Origin: Clostridia bacterium
GTDB lineage: Bacteria > Bacillota > Clostridia > Christensenellales > Aristaeellaceae
Assembly: GCA_017470095.1 (NCBI GenBank)
Contig: JAFUFC010000084.1
Location: 1-63,254, forward strand
Direction of reading: 5' to 3'
Length of the DNA: 63,254 nucleotides
Part shown: positions 35,846 to 44,439 of the stretch, piece after piece
Layout: each line of letters opens with the position of its first letter
Numbering within the stretch: position 1 is the first letter of the stretch
Notes under the pieces: generated by a model
What the model was told of the DNA's origin: nothing
The model's input: the letters and a program-made list of their open reading frames with translations, nothing else
Databases searched by the model: none
Program-made: the position numbers and the translations under genes

Positions 35846-36160
35846 TTATTCCTCTTCCGTTTTTCCGGCCAGCCCCTGGCGCAGGATCACCTCCCGCATC
35901 ATGCCGCCGTTTTCATTGTCCAATATGTTCCTGCGCACCCGGCTGATGGTGGCGCTGCTGGCCCCGGTCTTTTCCAGAATATCCAGGTATACCCGGTCCT
36001 GCAAAAGATAGGTGGCCACGTCAAAGCGCTGCTCCATGCTGCGCAGCTCGTTGCCGGTGCACAGGTCGTCAAAAAATTTGCAGCATTCATCGACGTCCTT
36101 CAAATTCAGAATGGCTTCATACAACGCCATGCTGCGCTGTTTTTTTCCGCTTCGTGCCAT
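35846..36160 (-). CDS. TrpR-like YerC/YecD family regulator
   Basis: 104 residues, all helical, with LRSMEQRFDVATYLLQDRVYLDILEKTGASSATISRVRRNI, the TrpR-like HTH. ATG 36160 has GGAAGG upstream; the longer frame (15 codons more) lacks support. As first gene of the iorAB-paaK-ACT operon it is a good candidate for an aromatic-amino-acid-responsive repressor of that operon; that is inference from position and family. Confidence 0.85.
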   Translation of the reverse strand: MARSGKKQRSMALYEAILNLKDVDECCKFFDDLCTGNELRSMEQRFDVATYLLQDRVYLDILEKTGASSATISRVRRNILDNENGGMMREVILRQGLAGKTEEE

Positions 36161-36214
36161 GTGTGCCCTTCCTTTCCCCATCATAAATAGCAGAAATTCA
36201 ACCATATTATCATT

Positions 36215-36243
36215 ATTTTAACACATTAAAGCGTGTAAGTAAA
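36215..36243 (-). promoter_or_regulatory. possible sigma-A promoter of the yerC-iorAB operon
   Basis: Minus strand TTTACT (36243-36238), 17-base spacer, TAAAAT (36220-36215), 55 bases before the YerC-like start. The region is AT-rich and other -10 choices exist. Confidence 0.45.
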
Positions 36244-36294
36244 GGGAAATTCCTGCTTTTTTCCTGATTTTCTTCAAAAAGGATGAAAAATATA

Positions 36295-36347
36295 TGTGTG
36301 TGGGGGGAACCGCTCTTTGGAAGCCAAAGAACAGTTCCCCCCACACA
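36295..36347 (-). terminator. terminator, GGGGACCGC family
   Basis: TGTGTGGGGGGAAC..TCTTTGG pairs with CCAAAGA..GTTCCCCCCACACA around AAG. On the minus strand a T-rich run (ATATTTTTC) follows. It closes the secreted hypothetical gene ending at 36422. Confidence 0.8.
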
Positions 36348-36421
36348 CCCTCTCCGGGAAAGCCGCAAGAAAAATGCAGCCGTAATTCTCCCATCAGGCA
36401 TTTTTAGAACGTGTATTTTTT

Positions 36422-37261
36422 TCAGGGCAGCCAGCCGGTCACAGCTTGTTCGCTGAGCAGCAGCAGAGAGCCATCCCGGCCGCTTTGGCTGATGTACCAG
36501 CTTTCCTCCGCCCCATCGGCGTTCAGGCAGCGGATGCGAAGGTTGGGCAGCACATCGGGGATGAAGCAATACATATTCAGGTTGTCCCCGGAGGACAAAC
36601 GATCGGCGGCGTAGAGCGTTTGTGCGGACAGGGGCTTGAACGTGTCCGCGTCCCAGGCGATTTTCTCCAGGACGAAGCCGGTCACCTCTCCCTGGGGCCG
36701 CAGCGTCAGGGGCCATTCCGCTTCCGCGTCCACAACCACGTCGGTAAAGCGCATGCCTGCCGCGCCGCCCTGGAAGAAATCCAGCCGGAAGGACCCAGCT
36801 ATGGCCGGCTGGGCCGGAAGATCGAGCGTGTGCAGCATTTCCCACAGGGCCGCGCCCCACCCATCGGGATCCCCGTTGGGGTAAGACACATTCAAATAAT
36901 AAAAAGCATCCGGCGCGGAAATGCACAGAGTGTTGAGTTGATAGGCTCCGTCATCAACCGGTTGGATGAAGCAAGCGTGGGGCCAGGCGATATCAAAATC
37001 ATCCTCCAAATCGGCAAAAAGGAAGCCATCTTCGCTCCAGTCCGGATAGACCGACGGCATCACCTGGCACCATATGCCCGTCATGCCCATGGCCACCCGG
37101 GGAAGGAACAGCACTACCCCATCTTCGTGTTCTTCCACGGTGAGCAGCGCGTCGTCATACGACAGGGTAAAGTATGGGCTTTCGTAGATCGCCGTTTCCG
37201 CCCGAGCGGGCAGCAGCGGCAAAAGCGCCAGCGTTAACAGCAGGCAAAGCAGTTTTTTCAT
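36422..37261 (-). CDS. secreted protein of unknown function
   Basis: 279 residues with a clear signal peptide (MKKLLCLLLTLALLPLLPARA). The mature part is predicted mixed alpha/beta, with ESPYFTLSYDDALLTVEE near the start and DAEAEWPLTLRPQGEVTG in the middle; I recognise no family. ATG with GGAGGGG upstream. The longer frame begins in the GGGCGGATGATATC repeat and is not coding. It is flanked by terminators on both sides, so it is a single-gene transcript. Confidence 0.7.
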   Translation of the reverse strand: MKKLLCLLLTLALLPLLPARAETAIYESPYFTLSYDDALLTVEEHEDGVVLFLPRVAMGMTGIWCQVMPSVYPDWSEDGFLFADLEDDFDIAWPHACFIQPVDDGAYQLNTLCISAPDAFYYLNVSYPNGDPDGWGAALWEMLHTLDLPAQPAIAGSFRLDFFQGGAAGMRFTDVVVDAEAEWPLTLRPQGEVTGFVLEKIAWDADTFKPLSAQTLYAADRLSSGDNLNMYCFIPDVLPNLRIRCLNADGAEESWYISQSGRDGSLLLLSEQAVTGWLP

Positions 37262-37379
37262 CTTTTTCCCCTCCTTTTTAATAGGATACCATGGCCCCCT
37301 GCCGGACGCAACTGACAAAATATTACAAAAAAGGAAGGCTGCTGCCCAAAGAAAAAACGAACAAAAGCGAAACCTAAGC

Positions 37380-37402
37380 GGGCGGATGATATCCACCCTA
37401 CG
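37380..37402. repeat. GGGCGGATGATATC dispersed element, copy 3
   Basis: GGGCGGAT-GAT-ATCCACCC followed by TACGG. Same core as 6801 and 12833, with one change in the right arm. Confidence 0.7.
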
Positions 37403-37420
37403 GGGTTTAAGGCAAAAAAA

Positions 37421-37449
37421 CGGAGCAGGGACGTTCATTCCCTGCTCCG
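37421..37449 (-). terminator. terminator of the catabolic operon
   Basis: CGGAGCAGGGA and TCCCTGCTCCG pair (11 bp). On the minus strand the stem is followed by TTTTTTTGCC, a textbook terminator, 72 bases and less from the end of the mannose-6-phosphate isomerase-like gene. Confidence 0.9.
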
Positions 37450-37490
37450 GCGGAACATCAACAAAGGTGGGCGGAACATCAACAAAGGTG
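37449..37490. repeat. perfect 21-bp tandem duplication
   Basis: GGCGGAACATCAACAAAGGTG occurs twice in a row (37449-37469, 37470-37490) between the terminator and the stop codon at 37493. Confidence 0.9.
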
Positions 37491-37492
37491 TT

Positions 37493-39283
37493 TTACGCCT
37501 TCTTCAGCAGCGTTTTATGCACGGTGACCGACCCCACGCCCAGGTTTTCGATGGTGTATTTGCCCAAGCTGGCGGGCACGACCACGATATCCAGGCTGTT
37601 CATGATATAGAACTTGGAGGGGTCTTCCTGAGAGACCACCTTCACCTTTTCCCCGTCCACCAGAGAGAGGACGTGGAACAAGCCGTCGGTATCGTCTTCA
37701 ATCTTATCCCAGAAGATCAGGTTGCGCAGGGAGAAGTAGAGCAAATCATGCTCACCCACGATGATTTCCTTCCAGTTGTCGCCCTGGCGCACCAGGCCGC
37801 CGTGGTTGACCAGGTTATCGTTCACCCACTGCTTGGTGCGTTCGCCATGAATGACCTGGCTGCCCATTTTCAGGTGGATGGGGCGGGGAAGGCCGGTTTG
37901 CGGGTCGATGCGCTGATAATCGTAGAGCTTATAGGTGTAGGAGCCCACGGTTAAGCTGCCGATTTCCAGGATGACCTGGTTGCGGCCGGAGGCGTGCACC
38001 GTGCCGGCGGGGATCATCACCTGGGTGCCGGGCTGGGAAGGAACGGCGTTGATGTACTTTTCGTAGTCGATCAGCTCATGGGTCTTTTCAGCTTCCCGGG
38101 CGGCGGCGAAGAATTCCTCGCAGCTGTTTTCTTCGTTGAAGCCCAGGAAGGTTTTGGCGCCCTGGGCGGTGACGCAGACGTAGTAGCTTTCGTCCTGCCG
38201 GCCCAATTCATCATGGTTCTTTACCACGTAGGCTTCGTCGGGATGGCACTGAACGGACATGTTGCCGTTGGCGTGATAGGTGTCATCGTAATTAAAGCGG
38301 ATGGGGAAGTAGCCGCCGAACTGCTGCATGGCCTGGTCGCCCAGCAGCTTTTCGCCCATGGCCTGGATGAAGGTGAAGAAGGGGGCCTCGAATTCATTGT
38401 CGCCCATTTTGGCCACAATGGAAACCTCCATGGGGATCATATCAAAAATCCAGGCGCAGTTGCGCATTTCCTTGGGCAGATGGCGCAGCTTGGTGAAGTA
38501 GAAGCCGCCCCACACGCCTTCCAGATACACCGGGCGGCAGCGGAAGGGCCGCTCGCACAGTTCGTTGAACAGGGTCAGCAAATCGGCAAAGGACACCATC
38601 TGCATTTCGTCCGGCACGTCGGCAGTGATGTAATAATCCATTTTGCCTTCCTTGATCAGGTTCCACCGGACGTCCACGCCGATTTCAAAATCCACATAAT
38701 AATTCCGGCGCATGAGCAAGCTGTAAGGAAGATCGTCCTTAGCGCCCAGGTTGCGGGCGTGGCCGTACTTGAAGTTCAGGGCGGCGGTGCGGGGGGTAAC
38801 ATCCATCCAGACGCGCACGTCATAGGCGCCCTGGAGCACAGGGGTGAGGGAACCCCGGCCATACACCAGCACGGCCTTTTCTTTCTCCAGCGTCTTTTTC
38901 AGCTGCTCCACCTTGCCTGCGTCCTGCAATCCTTCATAACCGCCCTTGTATCGGCGGCCATAAAGCAGCACAGGGTCGGCCTCCCGGTCCTCCGGCAGAT
39001 AGGGCTTGAGCATATCGGTAATTTCGTCCGGGTCCTTGAGCAGGGTATCGGCGTTCACATACTGCACCGCCGTGCTGCCCAGCTGCTGGCGCAGCACATT
39101 CACCAGGGCGTTCACATCCGCCCCGGGGTAGGAATCGATGGCCACGTTCTTGTCGTCCTTGAGCAGGGCGGCAATTTTCTTGGCCACGGGAATGGCGCCC
39201 TTCAGGGGCGTTACGCCCCGGCCGGAAATGACGTTCACTGCTTCGTGATCCACATAGGGAAAGGGATGAAACATAAAACTCAT
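37493..39283 (-). CDS. class I mannose-6-phosphate isomerase-like protein, long form
   Basis: 596 residues, about twice the usual ManA. The C-terminal half is cupin-type PMI: SVQCHPDEAYV (zinc His/Glu), VMIPAGTVHASGRNQVILEIG and an arginine region YQRIDPQTGLPRPIHL. The N-terminal ~230 residues (AIDSYPGADVNALVNVLRQQL; VLVYGRGSLTPVLQGAYDVRVWMD; MDYYITADVP) resemble the nucleotide-kinase-like extension found in long PMI-like proteins, but no P-loop is visible. Likely interconverts mannose 6- and fructose 6-phosphate. Last gene of the minus-strand sugar operon. Confidence 0.8.
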   Translation of the reverse strand: MSFMFHPFPYVDHEAVNVISGRGVTPLKGAIPVAKKIAALLKDDKNVAIDSYPGADVNALVNVLRQQLGSTAVQYVNADTLLKDPDEITDMLKPYLPEDREADPVLLYGRRYKGGYEGLQDAGKVEQLKKTLEKEKAVLVYGRGSLTPVLQGAYDVRVWMDVTPRTAALNFKYGHARNLGAKDDLPYSLLMRRNYYVDFEIGVDVRWNLIKEGKMDYYITADVPDEMQMVSFADLLTLFNELCERPFRCRPVYLEGVWGGFYFTKLRHLPKEMRNCAWIFDMIPMEVSIVAKMGDNEFEAPFFTFIQAMGEKLLGDQAMQQFGGYFPIRFNYDDTYHANGNMSVQCHPDEAYVVKNHDELGRQDESYYVCVTAQGAKTFLGFNEENSCEEFFAAAREAEKTHELIDYEKYINAVPSQPGTQVMIPAGTVHASGRNQVILEIGSLTVGSYTYKLYDYQRIDPQTGLPRPIHLKMGSQVIHGERTKQWVNDNLVNHGGLVRQGDNWKEIIVGEHDLLYFSLRNLIFWDKIEDDTDGLFHVLSLVDGEKVKVVSQEDPSKFYIMNSLDIVVVPASLGKYTIENLGVGSVTVHKTLLKKA

Positions 39284-39335
39284 AGCTTTTTCTCCTTATC
39301 TTTCATGCGCTGATGCAGCGCTGTTTTCCGTATGA

Positions 39336-40214
39336 TCATGCTGGATGGCGACCCAGGGGTCCAAAGTCCAGCGTGATGGTTCGCACGCATTTTTCTTTGC
39401 CCAGCGCCGCGTACCGGCACACACCCCGCAGGGCAGCGTCATCCGGGTGCGCGGTGGTGGTCCAGGGGACGGGCAGTTTCAAATGAAACAGATCGGCGGA
39501 TTTGGCAATCTGGCCGCCCAGGGCGAATTTTTCGCAGCCCAGACGGGTGATCACCTCTGCCAGGATGGCGGAAAGGTGCTCTCCCGCCGTCAGGAAAGCG
39601 GCTTGCGCCCGGGTATCGCCGGAGCGGGCGAGAAAGGCAATGTCTTTGACTGGCAGGGCCTTTCCGAAGTACCGCTGGATGGCCCGGGTGGACACGTAAT
39701 CCTCCGCGATGCCGTCCCGGTAAGGCGTTTTCCACAGGGCCAGGGAGGGGGTCTGGGTTTCATCCACGCATACCTTTCCGTCCTTCACCCAGGCAAAGCC
39801 CAATCCGGTGCCCAGCATGACGCAGCAGGCGTTGTCCGCCCCTGTGAGGGAGCCATCGTAATACTCACCCAGCATGAAGGCGGTGGAATCGTGCAAGAAG
39901 GTGACGGGCACATGCTTTTCCTCAAAAGGCGGCCGCAGGGAATGGCCGTAGAGGGCTTCAAACTTGTGCTTCATCAGGCTCACGCCCCGGTCGAAATCAA
40001 AAGGGCCGGCAATGCAGGCGCTGACCGACTGGATATCTCCCTCCCCGTCTGTTTCTGAAAGGATGGCGCGGAGCGCGTCCAGAAAATCCTGGGCGCTGCC
40101 GTCCGCGTGGGAAGGGGTTTGCCCCACCGTGCTTTCCATCAGGCGGCCCTGTTCGTCCGCCACGCCGTACTTAATGAAGGTGCCGCCAATATCCAATACC
40201 AACAGTTTGCCCAT
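39336..40214 (-). CDS. ROK-family sugar kinase
   Basis: 292 residues: phosphate-1 motif VLDIGGTFIKYGV, acidic DSTAFMLGEYYDG with the catalytic Asp, and MLGTGLGFAWV. The zinc-binding CxCGxxGC motif of many ROK kinases is absent, and no HTH is present, so this is an enzyme and not a repressor. Together with the PMI-like enzyme next to it, a mannokinase or related hexokinase is the simplest reading. It starts two bases before the GH39-like gene's stop end. Confidence 0.85.
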   Translation of the reverse strand: MGKLLVLDIGGTFIKYGVADEQGRLMESTVGQTPSHADGSAQDFLDALRAILSETDGEGDIQSVSACIAGPFDFDRGVSLMKHKFEALYGHSLRPPFEEKHVPVTFLHDSTAFMLGEYYDGSLTGADNACCVMLGTGLGFAWVKDGKVCVDETQTPSLALWKTPYRDGIAEDYVSTRAIQRYFGKALPVKDIAFLARSGDTRAQAAFLTAGEHLSAILAEVITRLGCEKFALGGQIAKSADLFHLKLPVPWTTTAHPDDAALRGVCRYAALGKEKCVRTITLDFGPLGRHPA

Positions 40215-40216
40215 GT

Positions 40217-41650
40217 TTACGCCTCCTCCTGGAAATCCCCGAAGGTGAGCAGCAGCGGCCTGTCCTTAAGGGGCAGGTTTTTCAGCATCACCACCGGGCC
40301 ATACCCGTCGATGCCGTAGAATTCATGGCCCAGCATGGCATCCGGCAGGGCGTAGGTTTCGCCGGTCATCAGGTCGATCAGGCCGATGGTTCGCGTTTCT
40401 CCGGCCAGGAGGAAACTGACGGTGCCGTCAAAGGTTTCCCGCATCAGATCGACGGCCTTCCAGTACGCCAGCGCCTGGGCTCCTTTTCCGTTTTCAAAGC
40501 CCAGTGTGACGATCTGGGAGGAGGCGTCATCCTTCCCGAACACCCGGGGCGAATCAATGGATGTGCGGATGACGGGCAAATCGCAGGGCTTCACATTGCC
40601 GGGAAACAGGGCGGCCAAATGCTGCATGGCTCGGTAGGACATCTTGGGGGAATAGGTGCCGCAAGCCATGCCGTTTTCATCAAAATCGGCGTGGAGCAGG
40701 CCGAAATAGCCAAAGTCCAGGTAGGACGCCTTGTCCCCCACCTTGCCGTTCAGGGCCTCGATCATGTCCAGGGCGCTGAAATGGGAGGTGAAGGCCACTT
40801 CGCTGGACAGGTCCAGCAGCCGGTGGCGCAGGGTGTACTTGGCCTGCTTTTCTTCCGTCCACGCGCCGCCCCGCAGCGCGCCCATTCCCCGGGAATCGGA
40901 CTGGGTGCCCGATTCGCCCTGGATGATTTGCAGCTTGGGGTTGTAGCGGTTGATGAGGGCCCGAAGGGCGCGGATCTCGTTCAGGGCGTTCAGCTCGTCG
41001 GCATTGTAGCGGTGGAAGGAAACGGCGTCCGCCGCATCCGCCACGCCATGATCGAACATGGCCTGGAAGTAGGGCAGGTTCACGCTGCACAGGACTCCGG
41101 CAATGGCCTTCGCCTCTTTATCCGCTCGGTGGATGGCGGCGCAGGTGTCCACCGCGAAGGCGGCGTATTCGATGGGGTTAGCCCCGGTTTTCCAGCACCA
41201 GCGGCCATCCGGCTCATTCCAGATTTCATACCAGGTCACCCGGCCGTGAAAATGGCGCACGGTGGCTTCCACGTATGCTTTCCAGGCGTTTTTTTCTTCC
41301 TCGGTGTGGATGGGCGCGCAGCCTACCGCGCCGAAATATTCCCTTGCGGCGGGGGTGTAGAGCGCGTTGCCGTAGCACAGGTCGATCCAGGGCTCCTGGC
41401 CCCGGGCGATGATATTGTCCACAATCTCGTCCAGCCAGGCAAAGTCGTACACGCCCTTTTCCTTTTCCGTGCGCTGCCAGCCGGACTGGAGGCGCACATA
41501 GTGCACCCCCAGCGCAGCCACAGGGTCATAGGCATTTTGGGGGTCAAACGCTTCCCGGTCCAGTTTTTCAAAGCCTACGCCCAGGCGGGAAAAGCCAATC
41601 TGCCGGGCGTTTTTAAGCTGAACGCGTCCCGTGGGGATCAGCCGTTCCAT
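40217..41650 (-). CDS. GH39-like clan-A glycoside hydrolase
   Basis: 477 residues, no signal peptide. Catalytic pair EIWNEPD (acid/base about Glu146) and QIIQGESG (nucleophile about Glu246) with the usual spacing of about 100 residues; a beta-rich C-terminal domain follows. GH39 covers beta-xylosidases, iduronidases and others; GH5/GH30-like relatives are possible. It would split an imported oligosaccharide inside the cell. Tightly packed between the ROK and isomerase-like genes (2-base gaps). Confidence 0.78.
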   Translation of the reverse strand: MERLIPTGRVQLKNARQIGFSRLGVGFEKLDREAFDPQNAYDPVAALGVHYVRLQSGWQRTEKEKGVYDFAWLDEIVDNIIARGQEPWIDLCYGNALYTPAAREYFGAVGCAPIHTEEEKNAWKAYVEATVRHFHGRVTWYEIWNEPDGRWCWKTGANPIEYAAFAVDTCAAIHRADKEAKAIAGVLCSVNLPYFQAMFDHGVADAADAVSFHRYNADELNALNEIRALRALINRYNPKLQIIQGESGTQSDSRGMGALRGGAWTEEKQAKYTLRHRLLDLSSEVAFTSHFSALDMIEALNGKVGDKASYLDFGYFGLLHADFDENGMACGTYSPKMSYRAMQHLAALFPGNVKPCDLPVIRTSIDSPRVFGKDDASSQIVTLGFENGKGAQALAYWKAVDLMRETFDGTVSFLLAGETRTIGLIDLMTGETYALPDAMLGHEFYGIDGYGPVVMLKNLPLKDRPLLLTFGDFQEEA

Positions 41651-41652
41651 GG

Positions 41653-43086
41653 TTATACCTCCACGAATTCAAAGCCTGCCATCATGGCCAGGTCCCGGAT
41701 CAGGGCGGTCACATCCCCATCCACGATGCCGTAATGCTGGGTCACGCCCTGCCGAAGCAGCTTGGTGAAATATTCGGTGCAGCCCTGGCCTACGGGACGG
41801 AACAGGCTGTGGGAATAGGTGGCCAGGAAGTGGTTGGTGGGCAGGGCTTCAATCTGGCCGGTGACCAGCTGGAAATTGCCCGTCTGCTGAGAGCAGTGCA
41901 GCATGGTTTTGCGCCCTTCAGGGAACACATACCAGGCAAAGGGCGCGCCGGCGTACTTCCACTTGGTCTTGGCAAAGCGCACGTCGGAAGAAATTTTACA
42001 CTTGCCCCGGGGGTCGGTGTAATCATTGGGGCCGGCGTGACCAGCGGCAAAATTCTGGTTGGGCAGGTCGATATGGAAAGGCTCGATGTAATTGACATGA
42101 GCGCCGCCGGTAAGCAGCTTCAGCACGTAGCAGGCCACGCCGCTGCCAATATCGCCCTCGGGCACCACCAAGGTTTTCACGTCCGGGGACGTGGGCCAGA
42201 AGCCGGGCCGCAGGCCGATGTGCTTAAAGAGCACAGTGTCGATATCGTTGAGCACCAGCACATCCAGGTCATACTTCGCGGCCAGCCGCTCCATGGCGAT
42301 GGAGGCCCGGACGGAAGCCAGGAATTTCTTTTCATCCACGTTGGGCAGCACTTCATACTGCCCGGCGATACGCTTCATGGCGGCGGTGGCATCTTCGGTG
42401 CTCACGTTTTCGACCGCTTCCTCGTATTCCGCCACGGACAGGAACCGCATTTCAGGGCCGACCTGGGAGAACAGATCATAGGGATTGACGTAGGTGCTCC
42501 ACATCACTTCGTTCATGCAGGCAAGCAGGCCGAAAGTGCTCTCCTTGAGCAGGGCCCGGGCCCGGGCCGCAACGCCGAAGGTTTTCGCGCGTTCCATCAC
42601 TTCTGCCCAGGTGCCGGCGAACACATCCATCATGGGCCGATGGAAGCGCTTCACATCGCCGCTGGCTTCCAGGGAACCCACCAGCCCGCCGCAGCACAGG
42701 TACTCGGCGAATTCGTCGTCATCGTGGGTGTCCTTCAAATGGATTTCGTCCCGCAGCCGGTGGCAGAACAGCACCGGGCAGGGCGGCATATCCCGCAGGA
42801 AACGGATAAAGGCGAAATCCTCCGCCCAGGACAGGTAAATGGCCAGCACAAAATCCACCTTGGCGGCAGTGAACGCGTCGATGGAGCGCTGCACGTCTTC
42901 CCGCGTCCAGGTGATGCCGGTGAAGGTCACGTCCGCAAGTTTCGACGCGTCTTCCACCATCCAGGCGGCTTCCGCTTCTTTCCGCTCTTTATAGGAGCCT
43001 CGGGCCGTGCCCTCGCCGATGGTGGCAAAGCGCTCCGGGGAAATCAACAGCAAACCCATTTTGATGCGGCGATTCAAATCAACCAT
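41653..43086 (-). CDS. L-fucose/L-arabinose isomerase-like protein
   Basis: 477 residues. Alternating beta-alpha N-terminus (GLLLISPERFATIGEG; VDFVLAIYLSWAEDF) and a C-terminal part with VPEGDIGSGVACYVLKLLTGG and MLHCSQQTGN, as in fucose/arabinose isomerase-fold proteins. Substrate unknown; members of this fold in sugar loci isomerise aldoses to ketoses using a divalent metal. It is located between NamZ-like and GH39-like genes. Confidence 0.75.
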   Translation of the reverse strand: MVDLNRRIKMGLLLISPERFATIGEGTARGSYKERKEAEAAWMVEDASKLADVTFTGITWTREDVQRSIDAFTAAKVDFVLAIYLSWAEDFAFIRFLRDMPPCPVLFCHRLRDEIHLKDTHDDDEFAEYLCCGGLVGSLEASGDVKRFHRPMMDVFAGTWAEVMERAKTFGVAARARALLKESTFGLLACMNEVMWSTYVNPYDLFSQVGPEMRFLSVAEYEEAVENVSTEDATAAMKRIAGQYEVLPNVDEKKFLASVRASIAMERLAAKYDLDVLVLNDIDTVLFKHIGLRPGFWPTSPDVKTLVVPEGDIGSGVACYVLKLLTGGAHVNYIEPFHIDLPNQNFAAGHAGPNDYTDPRGKCKISSDVRFAKTKWKYAGAPFAWYVFPEGRKTMLHCSQQTGNFQLVTGQIEALPTNHFLATYSHSLFRPVGQGCTEYFTKLLRQGVTQHYGIVDGDVTALIRDLAMMAGFEFVEV

Positions 43087-43152
43087 GTTTTCGTCCCTGC
43101 TTTCTTGATGTGATTTTTTTATGCAGTGAAAAACCCTGTCAAAATTCTTTGG

Positions 43153-44307
43153 CTATACATTATACAAGAAATAAGCTGCACTTTCCTGCCGGAAACGGCG
43201 AATTGGCCCGGAAAAATGTTCGATCAGTTCTCGGGCATCCATTTTTCCCAGGCGGAAAAGATCGGTGCCCAGCAGTTTATCTACAAAATAGGAATCAAAC
43301 TCCTCCGAATAGAGGAATTCAAACTGTTCCCCGTACATGCGGCGGATCGTTTCCATCAGCAGCAGGCCGCCCAAGGCGCAGTCGCCATATTCCCGGTCAG
43401 TGATATGCAGCTGCACCCCGTGACACAGTTCCCCCTCATGCTTGGAAAAAGTGGGGCGGAAGGAGGTTTCCCGGAAATGCAGGCCGGGCAAGCCCAGGCG
43501 GTTCATTTCCTTTGCCAGCTTCGTTCCGTCAATAAAGGGCGCCCCGGCGACCTGGAAGGGAATGGTGGTCCCTCGGCCTTCGCTGATGTTGGCCCCCTCA
43601 AAAATGCACATGCCGGTATAGCACAGGGCCGATTCCAAATGGGGGCAGTTGGGCGAGGGCGACACCCAGGGCAGATCAGTATCGTCCAGCAGCATATGCC
43701 GCCGCCATCCGCTCAGGGGCACCACAGTCAAATCCACGTCCAAATGCAGGTAATCCTTCACATACCGAGCGTATTCGCCGATGGTGAGGGCGTACTGGGT
43801 GGGCAGTTCGTAATCCCCCACGAAGGAGCTGAAGCGGGTGTCCAGCACCGTGCCGCTCAGCTTCATGCCCCCCAGGGGATTCACCCGGTCCAGCACGATA
43901 ATGCTCTTCCCGGCCCGGGCGCAGGCTTCCATGGCGTAGGAAAGGGAGTACAGATAGGTGTAGAACCGGGCACCTACATCCTGGATATCAAAAATTAGCA
44001 CGTCAAAAGCAGCAAGCATTTCGTCGGTAAAATGGCTGTTTTTTCCGAAGGCGCTGTACACCGTCACCCCCGTTTGGGGATCCACCGTGTTTTCCACCTT
44101 GGCCCCGGCCTGGGCGTCGCCCCGGATGCCGTGCTCTACCGCGTAGAGGGCGGACAGGCCATATTTTTTGTGGACCAGGTCCACGGTGCTGTTCAAATCA
44201 TGGTCGATGCCGGTGGGATTGGTCATCAAGCCGATCCGCCTGCCCCGCAGCAGGGCATCCGCCTGCTCAATCCGGTCAATACCGCTGAGTACGTGCTGCC
44301 TTTGCAT
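43153..44307 (-). CDS. NamZ-like exo-beta-N-acetylmuramidase (DUF1343, GH171)
   Basis: 384 residues of the DUF1343 family: RRIGLMTNPTGID, EHGIRGDAQAGAKVENTVD, FDIQDVGARFYTYLYSL, LDRVNPLGG and EGANISEGRGTTIPFQ are all characteristic. Characterised members (NamZ) release terminal MurNAc from peptidoglycan chains. No signal peptide is visible, so this one probably acts on imported fragments in the cytoplasm. It follows the solute-binding protein after a 132-base gap containing two hairpins. Confidence 0.85.
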   Translation of the reverse strand: MQRQHVLSGIDRIEQADALLRGRRIGLMTNPTGIDHDLNSTVDLVHKKYGLSALYAVEHGIRGDAQAGAKVENTVDPQTGVTVYSAFGKNSHFTDEMLAAFDVLIFDIQDVGARFYTYLYSLSYAMEACARAGKSIIVLDRVNPLGGMKLSGTVLDTRFSSFVGDYELPTQYALTIGEYARYVKDYLHLDVDLTVVPLSGWRRHMLLDDTDLPWVSPSPNCPHLESALCYTGMCIFEGANISEGRGTTIPFQVAGAPFIDGTKLAKEMNRLGLPGLHFRETSFRPTFSKHEGELCHGVQLHITDREYGDCALGGLLLMETIRRMYGEQFEFLYSEEFDSYFVDKLLGTDLFRLGKMDARELIEHFSGPIRRFRQESAAYFLYNV

Positions 44308-44340
44308 GGTGTATCTTCCTTTCCGTGGAAAATAGGGCTT

Positions 44341-44393
44341 GGGGCATACGATTGCCCCGAAAGAGAGGGCTTGCTCCGAAGAACAAGCCCTCT
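44341..44393 (-). other. two intergenic hairpins after the solute-binding protein gene
   Basis: GGGGCA-TACGAT-TGCCCC (44341-44358) and AGAGGGCTTG..CAAGCCCTCT (44364-44393). They lie between the importer and enzyme parts of the operon and lack a long T-run; they may stabilise the upstream mRNA or partly terminate, giving more binding protein than enzymes. Confidence 0.55.
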
Positions 44394-44439
44394 GGTTTCA
44401 CTCGTTAGGAGCTATGATCAGAAGTTTGGGGTTGCTGTA

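Noticed and set aside
39336-40214. ROK-type repressor controlling the sugar locus
   Set aside because: No N-terminal HTH; the protein begins directly with the ATP-binding motif, so it is an enzyme.
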